Shown here: positions 41,507 to 49,469 of the stretch, piece after piece
Position numbering within the stretch: position 1 is the first letter of the stretch
Layout: each line of letters opens with the position of its first letter
From: Streptomyces cadmiisoli
Lineage (GTDB): Bacteria > Actinomycetota > Actinomycetes > Streptomycetales > Streptomycetaceae
Reading direction: 5' to 3'
Length of the DNA stretch: 64,000 nt
Assembly (NCBI RefSeq): GCF_003261055.1
Contig: NZ_CP030073.1
Span: forward strand, 7,688,001-7,752,000
Made by a program: the position numbers and the translations under genes
Notes under the pieces: model-generated
The model's input: the letters and a program-made list of their open reading frames with translations, nothing else
Told to the model about the DNA's origin: nothing
Database searches by the model: none

Positions 41507-42430
41507 ATGACGTCCTCGCTGACCTTCGAACCGGTCCTGGAACGCATCGCCGAGGAGATCGAGCACACCCCCGGTCGCGGGCGGCCCGCCGACTACATCC
41601 CGGCGCTGGCCGCCGGCGACCCGCGACGGTTCGGCATGGCCGTCGCGGAAGTGGACGGCACGGTGTACGGCGTGGGGGACTGGCGCGAGCCGTTCTCCAC
41701 GCAGTCCGTCACCAAGGTCTTCACCCTCGCCCTCGATCTGGCCCGCGAGGGCGACGAACTCTGGGCGCACGTCGGCCGCGAACCCTCCGGCAACGCCTTC
41801 AACTCACTGGTGCAGCTGGAGTACGAGGACGGCATCCCGCGCAATCCGTTCATCAACGCCGGGGCGCTCGTCGTCACCGACCGCCTGCTGACCCGTACCG
41901 GCGACGCGGCGGGCACCCTGCTGGACTTCCTGCGTACCGAGAGCGGCAACGGCGCACTGGACTTCGATCTCGAAGTGGCTGCCTCGGAGACGGCGCACGG
42001 CGACCGCAACGCCGCCCTGGCCCACTTCATGGCCTCCTACGGCAACATCCACAACCCCGTGCCGCTCCTGCTCGACCAGTACTTCAAGCAGTGCTCCGTC
42101 CGGGCCTCCTGCGCCGACCTCGCCCTCGCCACCGCCTTCCTCGCCCGGCACGGCGTGCGCGCGGACGGCTCACGGCTGTTCACCCGCAGCCAGGCCAAAC
42201 AGGTCAATGCCGTGATGCTGACCTGCGGGACGTACGACGCCGCGGGCGACTTCGCCTATCGCGTGGGCCTGCCGGGCAAGAGCGGGGTCGGCGGAGGAAT
42301 CGTCGCGGTGGTGCCCGGGCGCTGCACGTTGTGCGTGTGGAGCCCCGGGCTCGACGATCGCGGCAACTCCGTCGCCGGGGTCGCCGCGCTGGACCGTTTC
42401 ACGACGCTGACCGGGCTGTCGGTGTTCTGA
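41507..42430 (+). CDS. glsA: Glutaminase A
   Basis: A 307-residue serine-dependent glutaminase. GRGRPADYIPALAAGDPRRFGMAV, the catalytic FSTQSVTKVFTLALDLA (Ser-x-x-Lys, about 62-78), GREPSGNAFNSLVQLEYEDGIPRNPFINAGALVV (about 91-124), NAVMLTCGTYDAAGDFAYRVGLPGKSGVGGGIVAVVPG are signatures of the family. It converts glutamine to glutamate and ammonia. It follows asparaginase after the tandem-repeat spacer, giving two amide hydrolases in a row. GTG 41501 is an alternative start. Confidence 0.93.
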   Translation: MTSSLTFEPVLERIAEEIEHTPGRGRPADYIPALAAGDPRRFGMAVAEVDGTVYGVGDWREPFSTQSVTKVFTLALDLAREGDELWAHVGREPSGNAFNSLVQLEYEDGIPRNPFINAGALVVTDRLLTRTGDAAGTLLDFLRTESGNGALDFDLEVAASETAHGDRNAALAHFMASYGNIHNPVPLLLDQYFKQCSVRASCADLALATAFLARHGVRADGSRLFTRSQAKQVNAVMLTCGTYDAAGDFAYRVGLPGKSGVGGGIVAVVPGRCTLCVWSPGLDDRGNSVAGVAALDRFTTLTGLSVF

Positions 42431-42436
42431 TCACGC

Positions 42437-42457
42437 GGCGGCCATGCACAGGCCGCC
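42437..42457 (+). terminator. Terminator hairpin after glutaminase
   Basis: GGCGGCC (42437-42443) and GGCCGCC (42451-42457) form a perfect seven-base stem with a seven-base loop, six bases after the glutaminase stop. Confidence 0.55.
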
Positions 42458-42511
42458 CACCGGAAGGGGAAGCGTCGCTTTCCCGCCACCCGGCGTTGAC
42501 ACGCTGACCGA

Positions 42512-43915
42512 GTGTTGGCCATGGCTTCCTCCGTCGATCTCCGTCGCTGCCAGGTCCTGGGCCTGGCCGGAACCGCCTTTCTCGCACTGGGCGGTGAGAC
42601 GGCCGGAGCCCTGCCCGTCCGCGAACTGCTGGCGCCGTCCTCGGCGGGCGCCGCGCTCGGGCTGGTCGGCGTGTATTTCGGCGTCGTCCTGCTGATCGCG
42701 GCCTGGGCCATGCTCGGCCGGCTGCTCCGCGGACCCGAACCACCCTCCCCGCGCGCCCTGTTGCTGGTCCTCGCCGTCTGGGCGGCCCCGCTGCTGCTGG
42801 CCCCGCCGCTGTTCAGCAGGGACGTCTACAGCTACCTCGCCCAGGGCGCCATGGTGGACGCCCGGATCGACGTCTACACCCATGGGCCGTCCCGGCTCGG
42901 CGGCCCGCTCGCCGACGAGGTCGCCCCGGTGTGGCAGCACACCGCGGCCCCCTACGGGCCGGTGTTCCTCGCCGCCGCCTCCGCCCTGTCCGGACTGACC
43001 CGCGGCGAACTCCCCGCCGGCCTCGTGGGAATGCGGCTGCTGGCCCTGGCCGGCCTCGGCCTGATGGTGGCGGCCCTGCCCCGCCTGGCCCGGCACAGCG
43101 GGGCCGACCCGGCCGCCGCGCTGTGGCTCGGCGCCCTCAACCCGCTGGTGCTGCTGCATCTGGTGGCCGGCGCCCACAACGACGCCATGATGCTGGGACT
43201 CCTCGGGGTCGGCCTGGTCGCGGCACTCGGCCGCCGCCCGGTCCTGGGCGCCGTCCTCGTCACGCTCGCCGCGCTGGTCAAAGCGCCCGCGCTGCTCGGC
43301 CTCGCCGCGATCGTCGTCCTCCAGATGCGCGGTGGCCGTCACCCCGCACGGGCGGCGCTGACGACCGCCGCGGCGTCGGCGGCCACCACGGTCGCCGTGA
43401 CGACCGTGGCCGGCACCGGATACGGCTGGATCGCCGCGCTCAACACCCCCGTCTCACCGCACAACTGGGCGCTGACCAGTCTGCTGGGCCGCGCCACCGG
43501 TGCCCTGCTGGAGCGGCTCGGCAGCGATCTGGCGCCGCTGGCCGTCCCGGTCTGGCACGCGGTGGGGCTCGCGATCACCGCGGTCGCGCTGCTCATGATC
43601 TGGCTGCGGCTGCGCCCCCGCCCGGTGTACGCGCTGGGACTCAGCCTCGCGGCGGTCGCGGCCTTCGGCCCCGCCATCCGGCCCTGGTACGCGCTGTGGG
43701 GCCTGTTCCTCATCGCGGCCGCGGCGCCGGACACCTCCGTGCGGCACCGGGTCGCGGCCGTCACCTGCGTCCTCGCGCTCGCCGTCCTGCCCAGCGGCGG
43801 CCCCGCGGATCTCGGACAACTGCTGCTGGCCGTCTCCGGCGGGGTCCTCGCGGTGGTCGTGCTGTGGCAGGCCCGCCAGGCGGCGCAGGCCCCGGTCCTG
43901 GGACGTACCGCGTGA
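42512..43915 (+). CDS. Polyprenol-phosphate-mannose-dependent mannosyltransferase (MptA/MptB-like)
   Basis: A 467-residue multi-span membrane protein (about twelve hydrophobic segments). The first loop holds SRDVYSYLAQGAMVDARIDVYTHGPSRLG (about 108-136), the acidic D-V-Y-S-Y motif of GT-C glycosyltransferases such as MptA/MptB, followed by AAPYGPVFLAAASAL and NPLVLLHLVAGAHNDAMMLGLLG. These enzymes add mannose from polyprenyl phosphate to lipid-linked glycans outside the membrane. GTG 42512 is used; ATG 42521 is possible. It overlaps the next GT gene by GTGA. Confidence 0.85.
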   Translation: MLAMASSVDLRRCQVLGLAGTAFLALGGETAGALPVRELLAPSSAGAALGLVGVYFGVVLLIAAWAMLGRLLRGPEPPSPRALLLVLAVWAAPLLLAPPLFSRDVYSYLAQGAMVDARIDVYTHGPSRLGGPLADEVAPVWQHTAAPYGPVFLAAASALSGLTRGELPAGLVGMRLLALAGLGLMVAALPRLARHSGADPAAALWLGALNPLVLLHLVAGAHNDAMMLGLLGVGLVAALGRRPVLGAVLVTLAALVKAPALLGLAAIVVLQMRGGRHPARAALTTAAASAATTVAVTTVAGTGYGWIAALNTPVSPHNWALTSLLGRATGALLERLGSDLAPLAVPVWHAVGLAITAVALLMIWLRLRPRPVYALGLSLAAVAAFGPAIRPWYALWGLFLIAAAAPDTSVRHRVAAVTCVLALAVLPSGGPADLGQLLLAVSGGVLAVVVLWQARQAAQAPVLGRTA

Positions 43916-45267
43916 GGGCGCCCGGCACCGACCGCGGACGGCTGCTGCTGGTGCTCGTCCTCGCCGCGGCCGTGACCGTGTTCACCGCGACCGTGCCACT
44001 GCTGCGGGACTGGTTCGACCTGCGGGTCTACCACGGGACCGTGCACAGCTGGGTCCACGACGGCGGGCGCATCTACGACTACCGGGTGCCGGGTACGACG
44101 TACGGTTTCACCTATCCGCCGTTCGCCGCGGTCGTGATGCTGCCGATGGCCCTCGTGGGTGTGCACATCGCGGTCGCGGTCGCGCTGCTGCTCAATCTGG
44201 TGGCCACGGCGGTGTCGCTGCGGGTGCTCACCGGCCGGGCGTGGCGCCGTCACGGCTGGTACGGCTGTGCCCTGGCCGCCTGCGCGCTCGCCCTGTACGA
44301 ACCCCTCCGCGACACCTTCAGCTTCGGTCAGGTCAATCTGCTGCTGCTCGCCCTGGTCCTGGTCGACGCCTGGCTGCTGACCACCGGGCGGGAGCGCTGG
44401 GCGGGCATCGGCATCGGCCTCGCGGCGGCCGTCAAACTCACCCCGGCGGTCTTCATCGCCCTGTTGCTGCTCGCCCGGCGCGGGCGGGCGGCCGCCGTCG
44501 CGACGGCCGTCGCCGTCGGGGCGACGGGGCTGGCGGCGTGGGTGACCCCCGAGGCGTCACGCTTCTACTGGACGCACGCGCTGTGGGACACCACCCGGGT
44601 GGGACGTCTGGAGTACGTCTCCAACCAGTCGCTCCAGGGCGTCCTGGCCCGCCTGGGCGTGGAGGGAAAGCCCGTCTGGGCGGTGGTGGTCCTGCTGGTC
44701 ATGGGCGTGTGGGCGTGGCGGGCGCGCCGGGCGGTGGCGGCTGGGGACTGGTACGGGGCCTTCGCCCTGACGGGACTGACGTCGTGTCTGGTGAGCCCGA
44801 TCACCTGGGTGCACCACCTGGTGTGGCTGCTGCCGTCCTTCGTCCTGCTGGTCCGGGCCGGGCAGCAGCGGGTCGCGGCCGTGCTGTACGCGGTGCTGTG
44901 CACCAGCGTGGTGTGGCTGTGGTTCGACGACGCTTCGGGCGTCGACGGGTTCCTGGGCGGCAACACGTACGCCTGGATCACCCTCGGGCTGTTGCTGTGG
45001 CTGCCGGTCGGTCACCCCGCGGCCGAGCGCTCGCCCTTCAGTCGCAGTGCGAGCGCGACGGCGCCCGCGCCGAGGCAGGCCGCCGCGGCGATCGCCGCGG
45101 TCTCCGGCCAGCCGGGCCGCGGGCCCGGTGCGACCGGCTCGGCGGCGGCGAGCGGGACGTCCGGTCCGGGCCGCGCGCTGCTGCGCAGGGCGTCCAGCGA
45201 ACCCACCGGTTCGACCCGGCCGGCTGCGGCGAAGCCCCAGTCGAGCAGCGACCGCGCCTCCTCGTAG
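43912..45267 (+). CDS. GT87 alpha-1,2-mannosyltransferase-like membrane protein
   Basis: A 451-residue DUF2029/GT87 protein with about nine to ten transmembrane segments. DWFDLRVYHGTVHSWVHDGGRIYDYRVPGTTYGFTYPPFAAVVM (about 28-70) is the family's catalytic first loop, and FSFGQVNLLLLALVLVD plus KLTPAVFIALLLLARRGR are further landmarks. GTGA couples it to the upstream mannosyltransferase, so both act on one glycolipid or glycoprotein. The normal end of the family is near LLLWLPVGHPA (about 45,020); the frame then runs another 80 residues, of polar low-complexity sequence, antisense to the carboxypeptidase gene. The true C-terminus may thus be longer than usual. Confidence 0.83.
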   Translation: MRAPGTDRGRLLLVLVLAAAVTVFTATVPLLRDWFDLRVYHGTVHSWVHDGGRIYDYRVPGTTYGFTYPPFAAVVMLPMALVGVHIAVAVALLLNLVATAVSLRVLTGRAWRRHGWYGCALAACALALYEPLRDTFSFGQVNLLLLALVLVDAWLLTTGRERWAGIGIGLAAAVKLTPAVFIALLLLARRGRAAAVATAVAVGATGLAAWVTPEASRFYWTHALWDTTRVGRLEYVSNQSLQGVLARLGVEGKPVWAVVVLLVMGVWAWRARRAVAAGDWYGAFALTGLTSCLVSPITWVHHLVWLLPSFVLLVRAGQQRVAAVLYAVLCTSVVWLWFDDASGVDGFLGGNTYAWITLGLLLWLPVGHPAAERSPFSRSASATAPAPRQAAAAIAAVSGQPGRGPGATGSAAASGTSGPGRALLRRASSEPTGSTRPAAAKPQSSSDRASS

Positions 45268-46187
45268 ACGTCGAACGGGCCGTCCGACTGAGGGTTCATC
45301 ACCGTCACGACGAGGGTGCGTCCGTCGCGGCGCGCGGCGGCGACGAGCGTGTGTCCGGCATTGCTGGTGTAGCCGTTCTTGATGCCGATCACACCCCGGT
45401 AGGGCTCCACCCCGTCGTCTCCGCTGAGCAGCCGGTTGGTGTTGCGGATCGGGTACGGCCAGCCGTTCTCGCCGGGGAACTCGGCCTCCACGGTGCGGCA
45501 GTACCGCGAGAAGTCCGTGCTGCGCAGTCCCGCGCGGCCGAACACGGCGAGGTCGTAGGCCGACGACACCTGGCCCTCCGCGTCGTATCCGTCGGGCGAG
45601 CGCACATGGGTGTCGTGCGCGCCCAGCAGCCGGGCCTTGGCCTCCATCCGGGCGGCCGTGGTGAGCCAGCCCCCGTTGAGCTCGGCCAGGACCCGCGCCG
45701 CGTCGTTGCCGGAGCTGAGGAACACCCCGTGCCACAGATCGGTGACCGTGTAGGCGTGTCCTTCGGAGACTCCCACCAGGCTGCTGCCCGACCCGACGCC
45801 CTTCAGTTCGTCGTGAGTGACCCGGTGCCGGGTTCCGCCGGGCAGGACCGGCAGCACCGTGAGTGCGAACAGGGTCTTGAGGGTGCTGGCGGGCGGCAGT
45901 TGGCGATGGGCGTTGTGCCCCGCGAGCACCTCGCCCGTCCGGGCGTCGGCCACCAGCCAGGACAGGGCCGTGACGTCGGGGACCGCGGGTGCCCCGGCCC
46001 GCGGCCGGACCTGCGTTCCGGAGCGGTGGAGCAGGGCGGGCGGGGGAATCGCGGCGTGCGGCCCGCCCGGAGTACCGGGGTCCGCCCCGGTCGGCGCGGC
46101 TGCCGCCACGGGCGCGAGCGCCAGGACGCCCGCGAGGCAGAAGCCACAGGTCGACACTGCTGCCCGGGAAGAGAGTCCGATCTTCAT
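45012..46187 (-). CDS. D-alanyl-D-alanine carboxypeptidase
   Basis: A 391-residue secreted peptidase. A signal peptide covers about 1-31 (LAGVLALAPVAAAA). The penicillin-binding motifs are Ser101-x-x-Lys104 (STLK), Ser159-Gly-Asn161 and Lys270-Asn-Gly272, with Asn instead of the usual Thr in KTG. A C-terminal hydrophobic helix near residues 362-382 and a basic tail anchor it in the membrane. It should trim pentapeptides of peptidoglycan. Its 3' end lies across the 3' end of the GT87 gene (256 bp convergent overlap). A -10 box six bases before the ATG suggests a leaderless transcript. Confidence 0.9.
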   Translation of the reverse strand: MKIGLSSRAAVSTCGFCLAGVLALAPVAAAAPTGADPGTPGGPHAAIPPPALLHRSGTQVRPRAGAPAVPDVTALSWLVADARTGEVLAGHNAHRQLPPASTLKTLFALTVLPVLPGGTRHRVTHDELKGVGSGSSLVGVSEGHAYTVTDLWHGVFLSSGNDAARVLAELNGGWLTTAARMEAKARLLGAHDTHVRSPDGYDAEGQVSSAYDLAVFGRAGLRSTDFSRYCRTVEAEFPGENGWPYPIRNTNRLLSGDDGVEPYRGVIGIKNGYTSNAGHTLVAAARRDGRTLVVTVMNPQSDGPFDVYEEARSLLDWGFAAAGRVEPVGSLDALRSSARPGPDVPLAAAEPVAPGPRPGWPETAAIAAAACLGAGAVALALRLKGERSAAG

Positions 46188-46193
46188 ATGAGC

Positions 46194-46199
46194 AACCTA
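46194..46199 (-). promoter_or_regulatory. -10 box for leaderless carboxypeptidase gene
   Basis: On the minus strand TAGGTT is followed by exactly six bases and ATG 46187. No Shine-Dalgarno sequence is present, so the message is probably leaderless. The -35 region is not convincing. Confidence 0.5.
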
Positions 46200-46323
46200 G
46201 GAAGGGTGGCGCGCCACGCCGAGTCGTGAGGGCCGAATGCGGCACTCCTGCACCCGTATGCCGCAAGCGGTCGGCGTGTCGGCGGCCGGTTCGGGGGACG
46301 GCGGGCCCTCGTGTGATCGGGCG

Positions 46324-47469
46324 TCAGCCTTCCCGGCCGCCGGGCAGTGTCGGCTGGATCCGGCGCAGGAAGGTCGCGTTGTCGGGGGTCGCGCGCAGCC
46401 GTTCCAGCAGGGTTTCCAGGCCGGTGTCACCGTCCCGGGTGCGCAGGGCGCGCCGCAGTCCGTGCACGGCGGACGACTCGGGCGGGGTCAGGAGGAGTTC
46501 TTCGCGGCGGGTACCGGATCCGGTGATGTCGACGGCCGGGAAGAGCCGGCGCCCGGCGAGGTCGCGGCTGAGGCGCAGCTCCATGTTGCCGGTGCTCTTG
46601 AGCTCCTCGAAGAAGTAGTCGTCGGCGCGGGACCCGGTCTCGACCAGCGCGGTCGCGAGGACGGTCAGCGAACCGCCCTCCTCGGCCAGACGCGCCGCGC
46701 CGAAGAACCGTTTGGGCCCGTGCACCGCCGCCGCGTCGACGCCACCGCTGAGGGTGCGGCCGCCGGAGGCGGCGGCGTTGTTGTGCGCCCGGCACAGCCG
46801 GGTCAGGGAGTCGAGGAGGATCACGACGTCCTCACCGGCCTCGACCAGCCGCATGGCCCGCTCGATCACCAGGTCGGCGAGCGCGATGTGCTGCTTCGGC
46901 GTCCGGTCGAAGGTGGACGCGTAGACCTCGCCCCGTACGGAGCGGCGCATGTCCGTGACCTCCTCGGGGCGTTCGTCGAGCAGGAGGACCATCAGCCGGC
47001 ACTCGGGGTGGTTCCCGGTGACGGCGGCGGCGATCTGCTGGAGCAGCACGGTCTTGCCGGTCTTGGGCGGGGCCACGACGAGGCCGCGCTGCCCCTTGCC
47101 GACCGGCGAGACGAGGTCCACGACCCGTCCGGCGAGCCCGGCCGCCGGGTGTTCGAGGCGGATCCGCTCGCGCGGGTGAAGGGGTGTGAGATCCCGGAAG
47201 TGGCGACGGCCCCGCATCTCTCCGGGTGTGCGGCCGTTGACCAGCGCGACCTCGGTCAGGGTGCGCCGGGCGTCGCGGACGCCCTCGACGAGGTCGCCCT
47301 TGCGCAGCCCGTGGCGGCGCACCAGCGCGGCGGGGAGCTGTGGATCGTCCGGCGCGGGCAGCAGACCGGCGGCGCGCAGGTGTCCCCTGCCGCTCGCGTC
47401 GAGGTCCACGAAACCGGAGACGGCCTGGGACTGCTGACGGCGGGGAGGGTGTTCGAGAGTGGTGGTCAC
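46324..47469 (-). CDS. rho: Compact transcription terminator Rho homologue
   Basis: A 381-residue Rho. Its short N-terminal RNA-binding part (GFVDLDASGRGHLRAAGLLP, DPQLPAALVRRHGLRKGDLVEG) leads into the RecA-like motor: Walker A APPKTGKT (133-140), DERPEEVTDM, EVYASTFD, Walker B DVVILLDSLTRL (214-225) and the C-terminal STGNMELRLSRDLAGRRLFPAVDITGSGTR. E. coli Rho has 419 residues. The main Streptomyces Rho has a long charged N-terminal insertion; this copy has none and is shorter, so it is probably a second Rho. AAAGGAC precedes GTG 47469. Its leader on the minus strand is C-rich, perhaps a self-acting rut site. Confidence 0.88.
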   Translation of the reverse strand: MTTTLEHPPRRQQSQAVSGFVDLDASGRGHLRAAGLLPAPDDPQLPAALVRRHGLRKGDLVEGVRDARRTLTEVALVNGRTPGEMRGRRHFRDLTPLHPRERIRLEHPAAGLAGRVVDLVSPVGKGQRGLVVAPPKTGKTVLLQQIAAAVTGNHPECRLMVLLLDERPEEVTDMRRSVRGEVYASTFDRTPKQHIALADLVIERAMRLVEAGEDVVILLDSLTRLCRAHNNAAASGGRTLSGGVDAAAVHGPKRFFGAARLAEEGGSLTVLATALVETGSRADDYFFEELKSTGNMELRLSRDLAGRRLFPAVDITGSGTRREELLLTPPESSAVHGLRRALRTRDGDTGLETLLERLRATPDNATFLRRIQPTLPGGREG

Positions 47470-47846
47470 GACGGTGGGTCCTTTCGAGGACGGATCCGGT
47501 GCGCGGACATGCGGGGGAAGGGAGAGGAAGCCGCGCGGGAGGGCGTGCTCGCATGCCTCCGGGCGGTGGAGAACAGCACCTCGGACGGCGGACCTGAGGC
47601 CTGCTGGTGAGGTGGTGCTGGAAGCCCTGTGCCGGCCGGGAGAACGGCGGGCGGTTCAGCGGGCTGAGAAGGGAACTGGCACCGGCGCCCCGGACGGGCG
47701 TACACAAGTGCTGCGAACAGACTATCACTCGGCGTGGGTCCGGCGCTGTGACGTACACCTCGTGCCGGTGCTCGGTGCGGCGGACGACGGAATGCGGAGG
47801 TCCGCCGCCCGGCGCCTCGGGAGGCGACCCGACTAAGCTGATGGCG
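47470..47846. other. Divergent gap: rho leader and methyltransferase promoter
   Basis: The 377 bp hold a C-rich rho leader (minus strand) and promoters for both flanking genes. An extended -10 (TGATAGTCT, minus strand) is at 47719-47727 and would give a leader of about 240 bases. At the other end TAAGCT (47834-47839) precedes the methyltransferase. No coding gene is supported, though a frame is open from 47607. Confidence 0.5.
47719..47727 (-). promoter_or_regulatory. Extended -10 promoter candidate for rho
   Basis: The minus strand reads TGATAGTCT, an extended -10 (TGn-TANNNT). The start would lie near 47712, giving a rho leader of about 240 bases that is C-rich near the gene. Confidence 0.4.
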
Positions 47847-48572
47847 ATGTTCAGCCCCGAAGGTCCCAGCCTCCGCGAACTCGCCGTGCAGGCGCTGTCG
47901 TCCGTCGAGCGCGGCTACGACCTGCTCGCCCCGAAGTTCGACCACACCCCGTTCCGTACGCCGGACTCGGTGCTGGACTCCGTCGCGTCGGCGCTGCGGG
48001 GGATCGGGCCGTTCGACGACGGACTGGACCTGTGCTGCGGCACGGGGGCGGCCGTCGGCGCGCTGGCGGGTGTGTGCCGGCGCAGCGTGACCGGGGTGGA
48101 CTTCAGCGCGGGCATGCTGGACGTGGCCCGGCGACGCCACCGAGGGGCCGCGCCGCGTGTCTCCTGGGTGCGTGCCGACGCGCGCGCCCTGCCGTTCGGG
48201 CCCGCCTTCGATCTGGTGGTCAGCTTCGGCGCGTTCGGCCACTTTCTGCCGCGTGAACTGCCCGGGCTGTTCACCCAGGTCCGCTCCGTGCTCCGGCCCG
48301 GCGGATGCTTCGCCTTCCCGGTCGTGGCCCCGCCCCGTCCCGGATCGGCCGCCTACTGGATGCTGGGCGGCTTCGACGCGGTGATGCGGGTCCGCAACGC
48401 CGTGTGGCGGCCGCCGTTCGTCATGTACTACCGGGCCGTCCGGTTCGGGGAGGTCCTGCGCGAGTTGGAGCGTGCCGGATTCCGGGTGGAGCTCCATGCC
48501 CTGCCCGAGTTCGGGTCGCGCGGTGACGGCAGTCCCCGGGTGCGGATGGTGGCGGCCCGACGGCTCCGGTGA
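47847..48572 (+). CDS. Class I SAM-dependent methyltransferase
   Basis: A 241-residue methyltransferase. GLDLCCGTGAAVGALAGVC (about 56-74) is motif I, VTGVDFSAGMLDVARRR motif II, WVRADARALPFGPAFDLVVSFGAFGHF the D-x-x-x-L-P-F region, and LRPGGCFAFPVV motif IV. The C-terminal part (AYWMLGGFDAVMRVRNAVWRPPFVMYY) is hydrophobic. The methyl acceptor is unknown. ATG 47847 fits a leaderless start seven bases after TAAGCT (47834-47839); ATG 47841 is the alternative. Confidence 0.82.
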   Translation: MFSPEGPSLRELAVQALSSVERGYDLLAPKFDHTPFRTPDSVLDSVASALRGIGPFDDGLDLCCGTGAAVGALAGVCRRSVTGVDFSAGMLDVARRRHRGAAPRVSWVRADARALPFGPAFDLVVSFGAFGHFLPRELPGLFTQVRSVLRPGGCFAFPVVAPPRPGSAAYWMLGGFDAVMRVRNAVWRPPFVMYYRAVRFGEVLRELERAGFRVELHALPEFGSRGDGSPRVRMVAARRLR

Positions 48573-48588
48573 ACCGTGCGGGGCGGGC

Positions 48589-49338
48589 TCAGACCGCCGC
48601 CGGCAGGGTGAACTCGTAGACCAGGGCGTCCTGTTGGGCGTCCACGACGAGGTCGGTGTACTCCAGCGGACGGTGGTACTGGTCGTGCACCAGCCGGGTC
48701 ACCCGCACCGACGGGGCGTCCGGCAGCGGCGTGATGGCGTCGCGGTGGTGCAGCGTCAGCCCCGAACGGCGCATCCAGTCGTAGGCGCGGCGCAACTGGG
48801 CCGCGGCGGTGCCGTCGGCGCGGTCCCGGTACCGGGCCAGTTCCTCGACCTCGGCCAGCGCGACTGCGGAGAACGACGTCACGGCCCTGCGCAGTCCGCG
48901 GCCGTCGGCGGCGGCGGACACATAGCGGTGCATCAGGGTCGGCAGGTGCGGAGCGAGGCTCAGGGCCTCGGCGTGTTCGGGCGGCGGGGTCTCCCAGGTG
49001 ACGGTGGCGCGGTCGGCGGTGTGCGGTTCGGCGTCGCGCCTGATGCCCAGCGGGAAGGCGAGCGATGTCGGGCGCTCCACCCGTCGCCCGGACAGGGTGG
49101 CGTGGCTGCCGCGCCGGTCGGTGGCGACCAGCCCCTCGTGGCGGAGCACTTCGAGCGCCTGCCGTACGGTCTCCCGGCTGACGCCGTAGCGCTCCGCCAG
49201 CCGCCGTTCGGCCGGAAGCCGTTCACCGGGCGGGACGGTGCCGTCGCGCAGTTCGCCCAGCAGTCGCGTGGCGATCCGCCAGTAGAGGGGCTGTTCGCCG
49301 GTGGTCTGCGCGTGGTGGTGCGGGGTGGTGCGGGCCAT
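48589..49338 (-). CDS. HutC-subfamily GntR regulator
   Basis: A 249-residue GntR/HutC regulator. The DNA-binding domain is PLYWRIATRLLGELRDGTVPPGERLPAERRLAERYGVSRETVRQALEVLRHEGLVATDRRGS (about 18-78); the C-terminal UTRA-type effector domain starts TSLAFPLGI and includes APHLPTLMHRYVSAAADG and VTRLVHDQYHRPLEYTDLVVDAQ. GGAGGG precedes ATG 49338. A DasR-like palindrome lies at 49402, upstream of this gene, so the protein probably controls itself and perhaps the adjacent hydrolase genes. Confidence 0.88.
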   Translation of the reverse strand: MARTTPHHHAQTTGEQPLYWRIATRLLGELRDGTVPPGERLPAERRLAERYGVSRETVRQALEVLRHEGLVATDRRGSHATLSGRRVERPTSLAFPLGIRRDAEPHTADRATVTWETPPPEHAEALSLAPHLPTLMHRYVSAAADGRGLRRAVTSFSAVALAEVEELARYRDRADGTAAAQLRRAYDWMRRSGLTLHHRDAITPLPDAPSVRVTRLVHDQYHRPLEYTDLVVDAQQDALVYEFTLPAAV

Positions 49339-49401
49339 GCCGCGCCCTCCTGTTGGTGACGTGCCGTAGCCGTGCGGGCTCATTGCGCCACCAGATCTAG
49401 C

Positions 49402-49417
49402 ATTGGTCTAAACCACC
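49402..49417. promoter_or_regulatory. DasR-like operator ATTGGTCTAAACCACC
   Basis: The 16-base site matches the DasR dre consensus ACTGGTCTAGACCACT at 13 positions, with the GGTCTAnACC core intact. It lies 64 bases upstream of the HutC-type regulator gene on its strand, so it may be an autoregulatory site or a genuine DasR target. Confidence 0.6.
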
Positions 49418-49469
49418 AGGGAAGGGCGAACGGACGGTTCGGCCGAAACGGAACGGGTCGCCCCGGCCG

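Noticed and set aside
41018..41770. Minus-strand open frame covering the tandem repeats
   Set aside because: It is antisense to asparaginase and glutaminase ends, has no RBS, and its repeat-derived residues change frame with the 20-base period.
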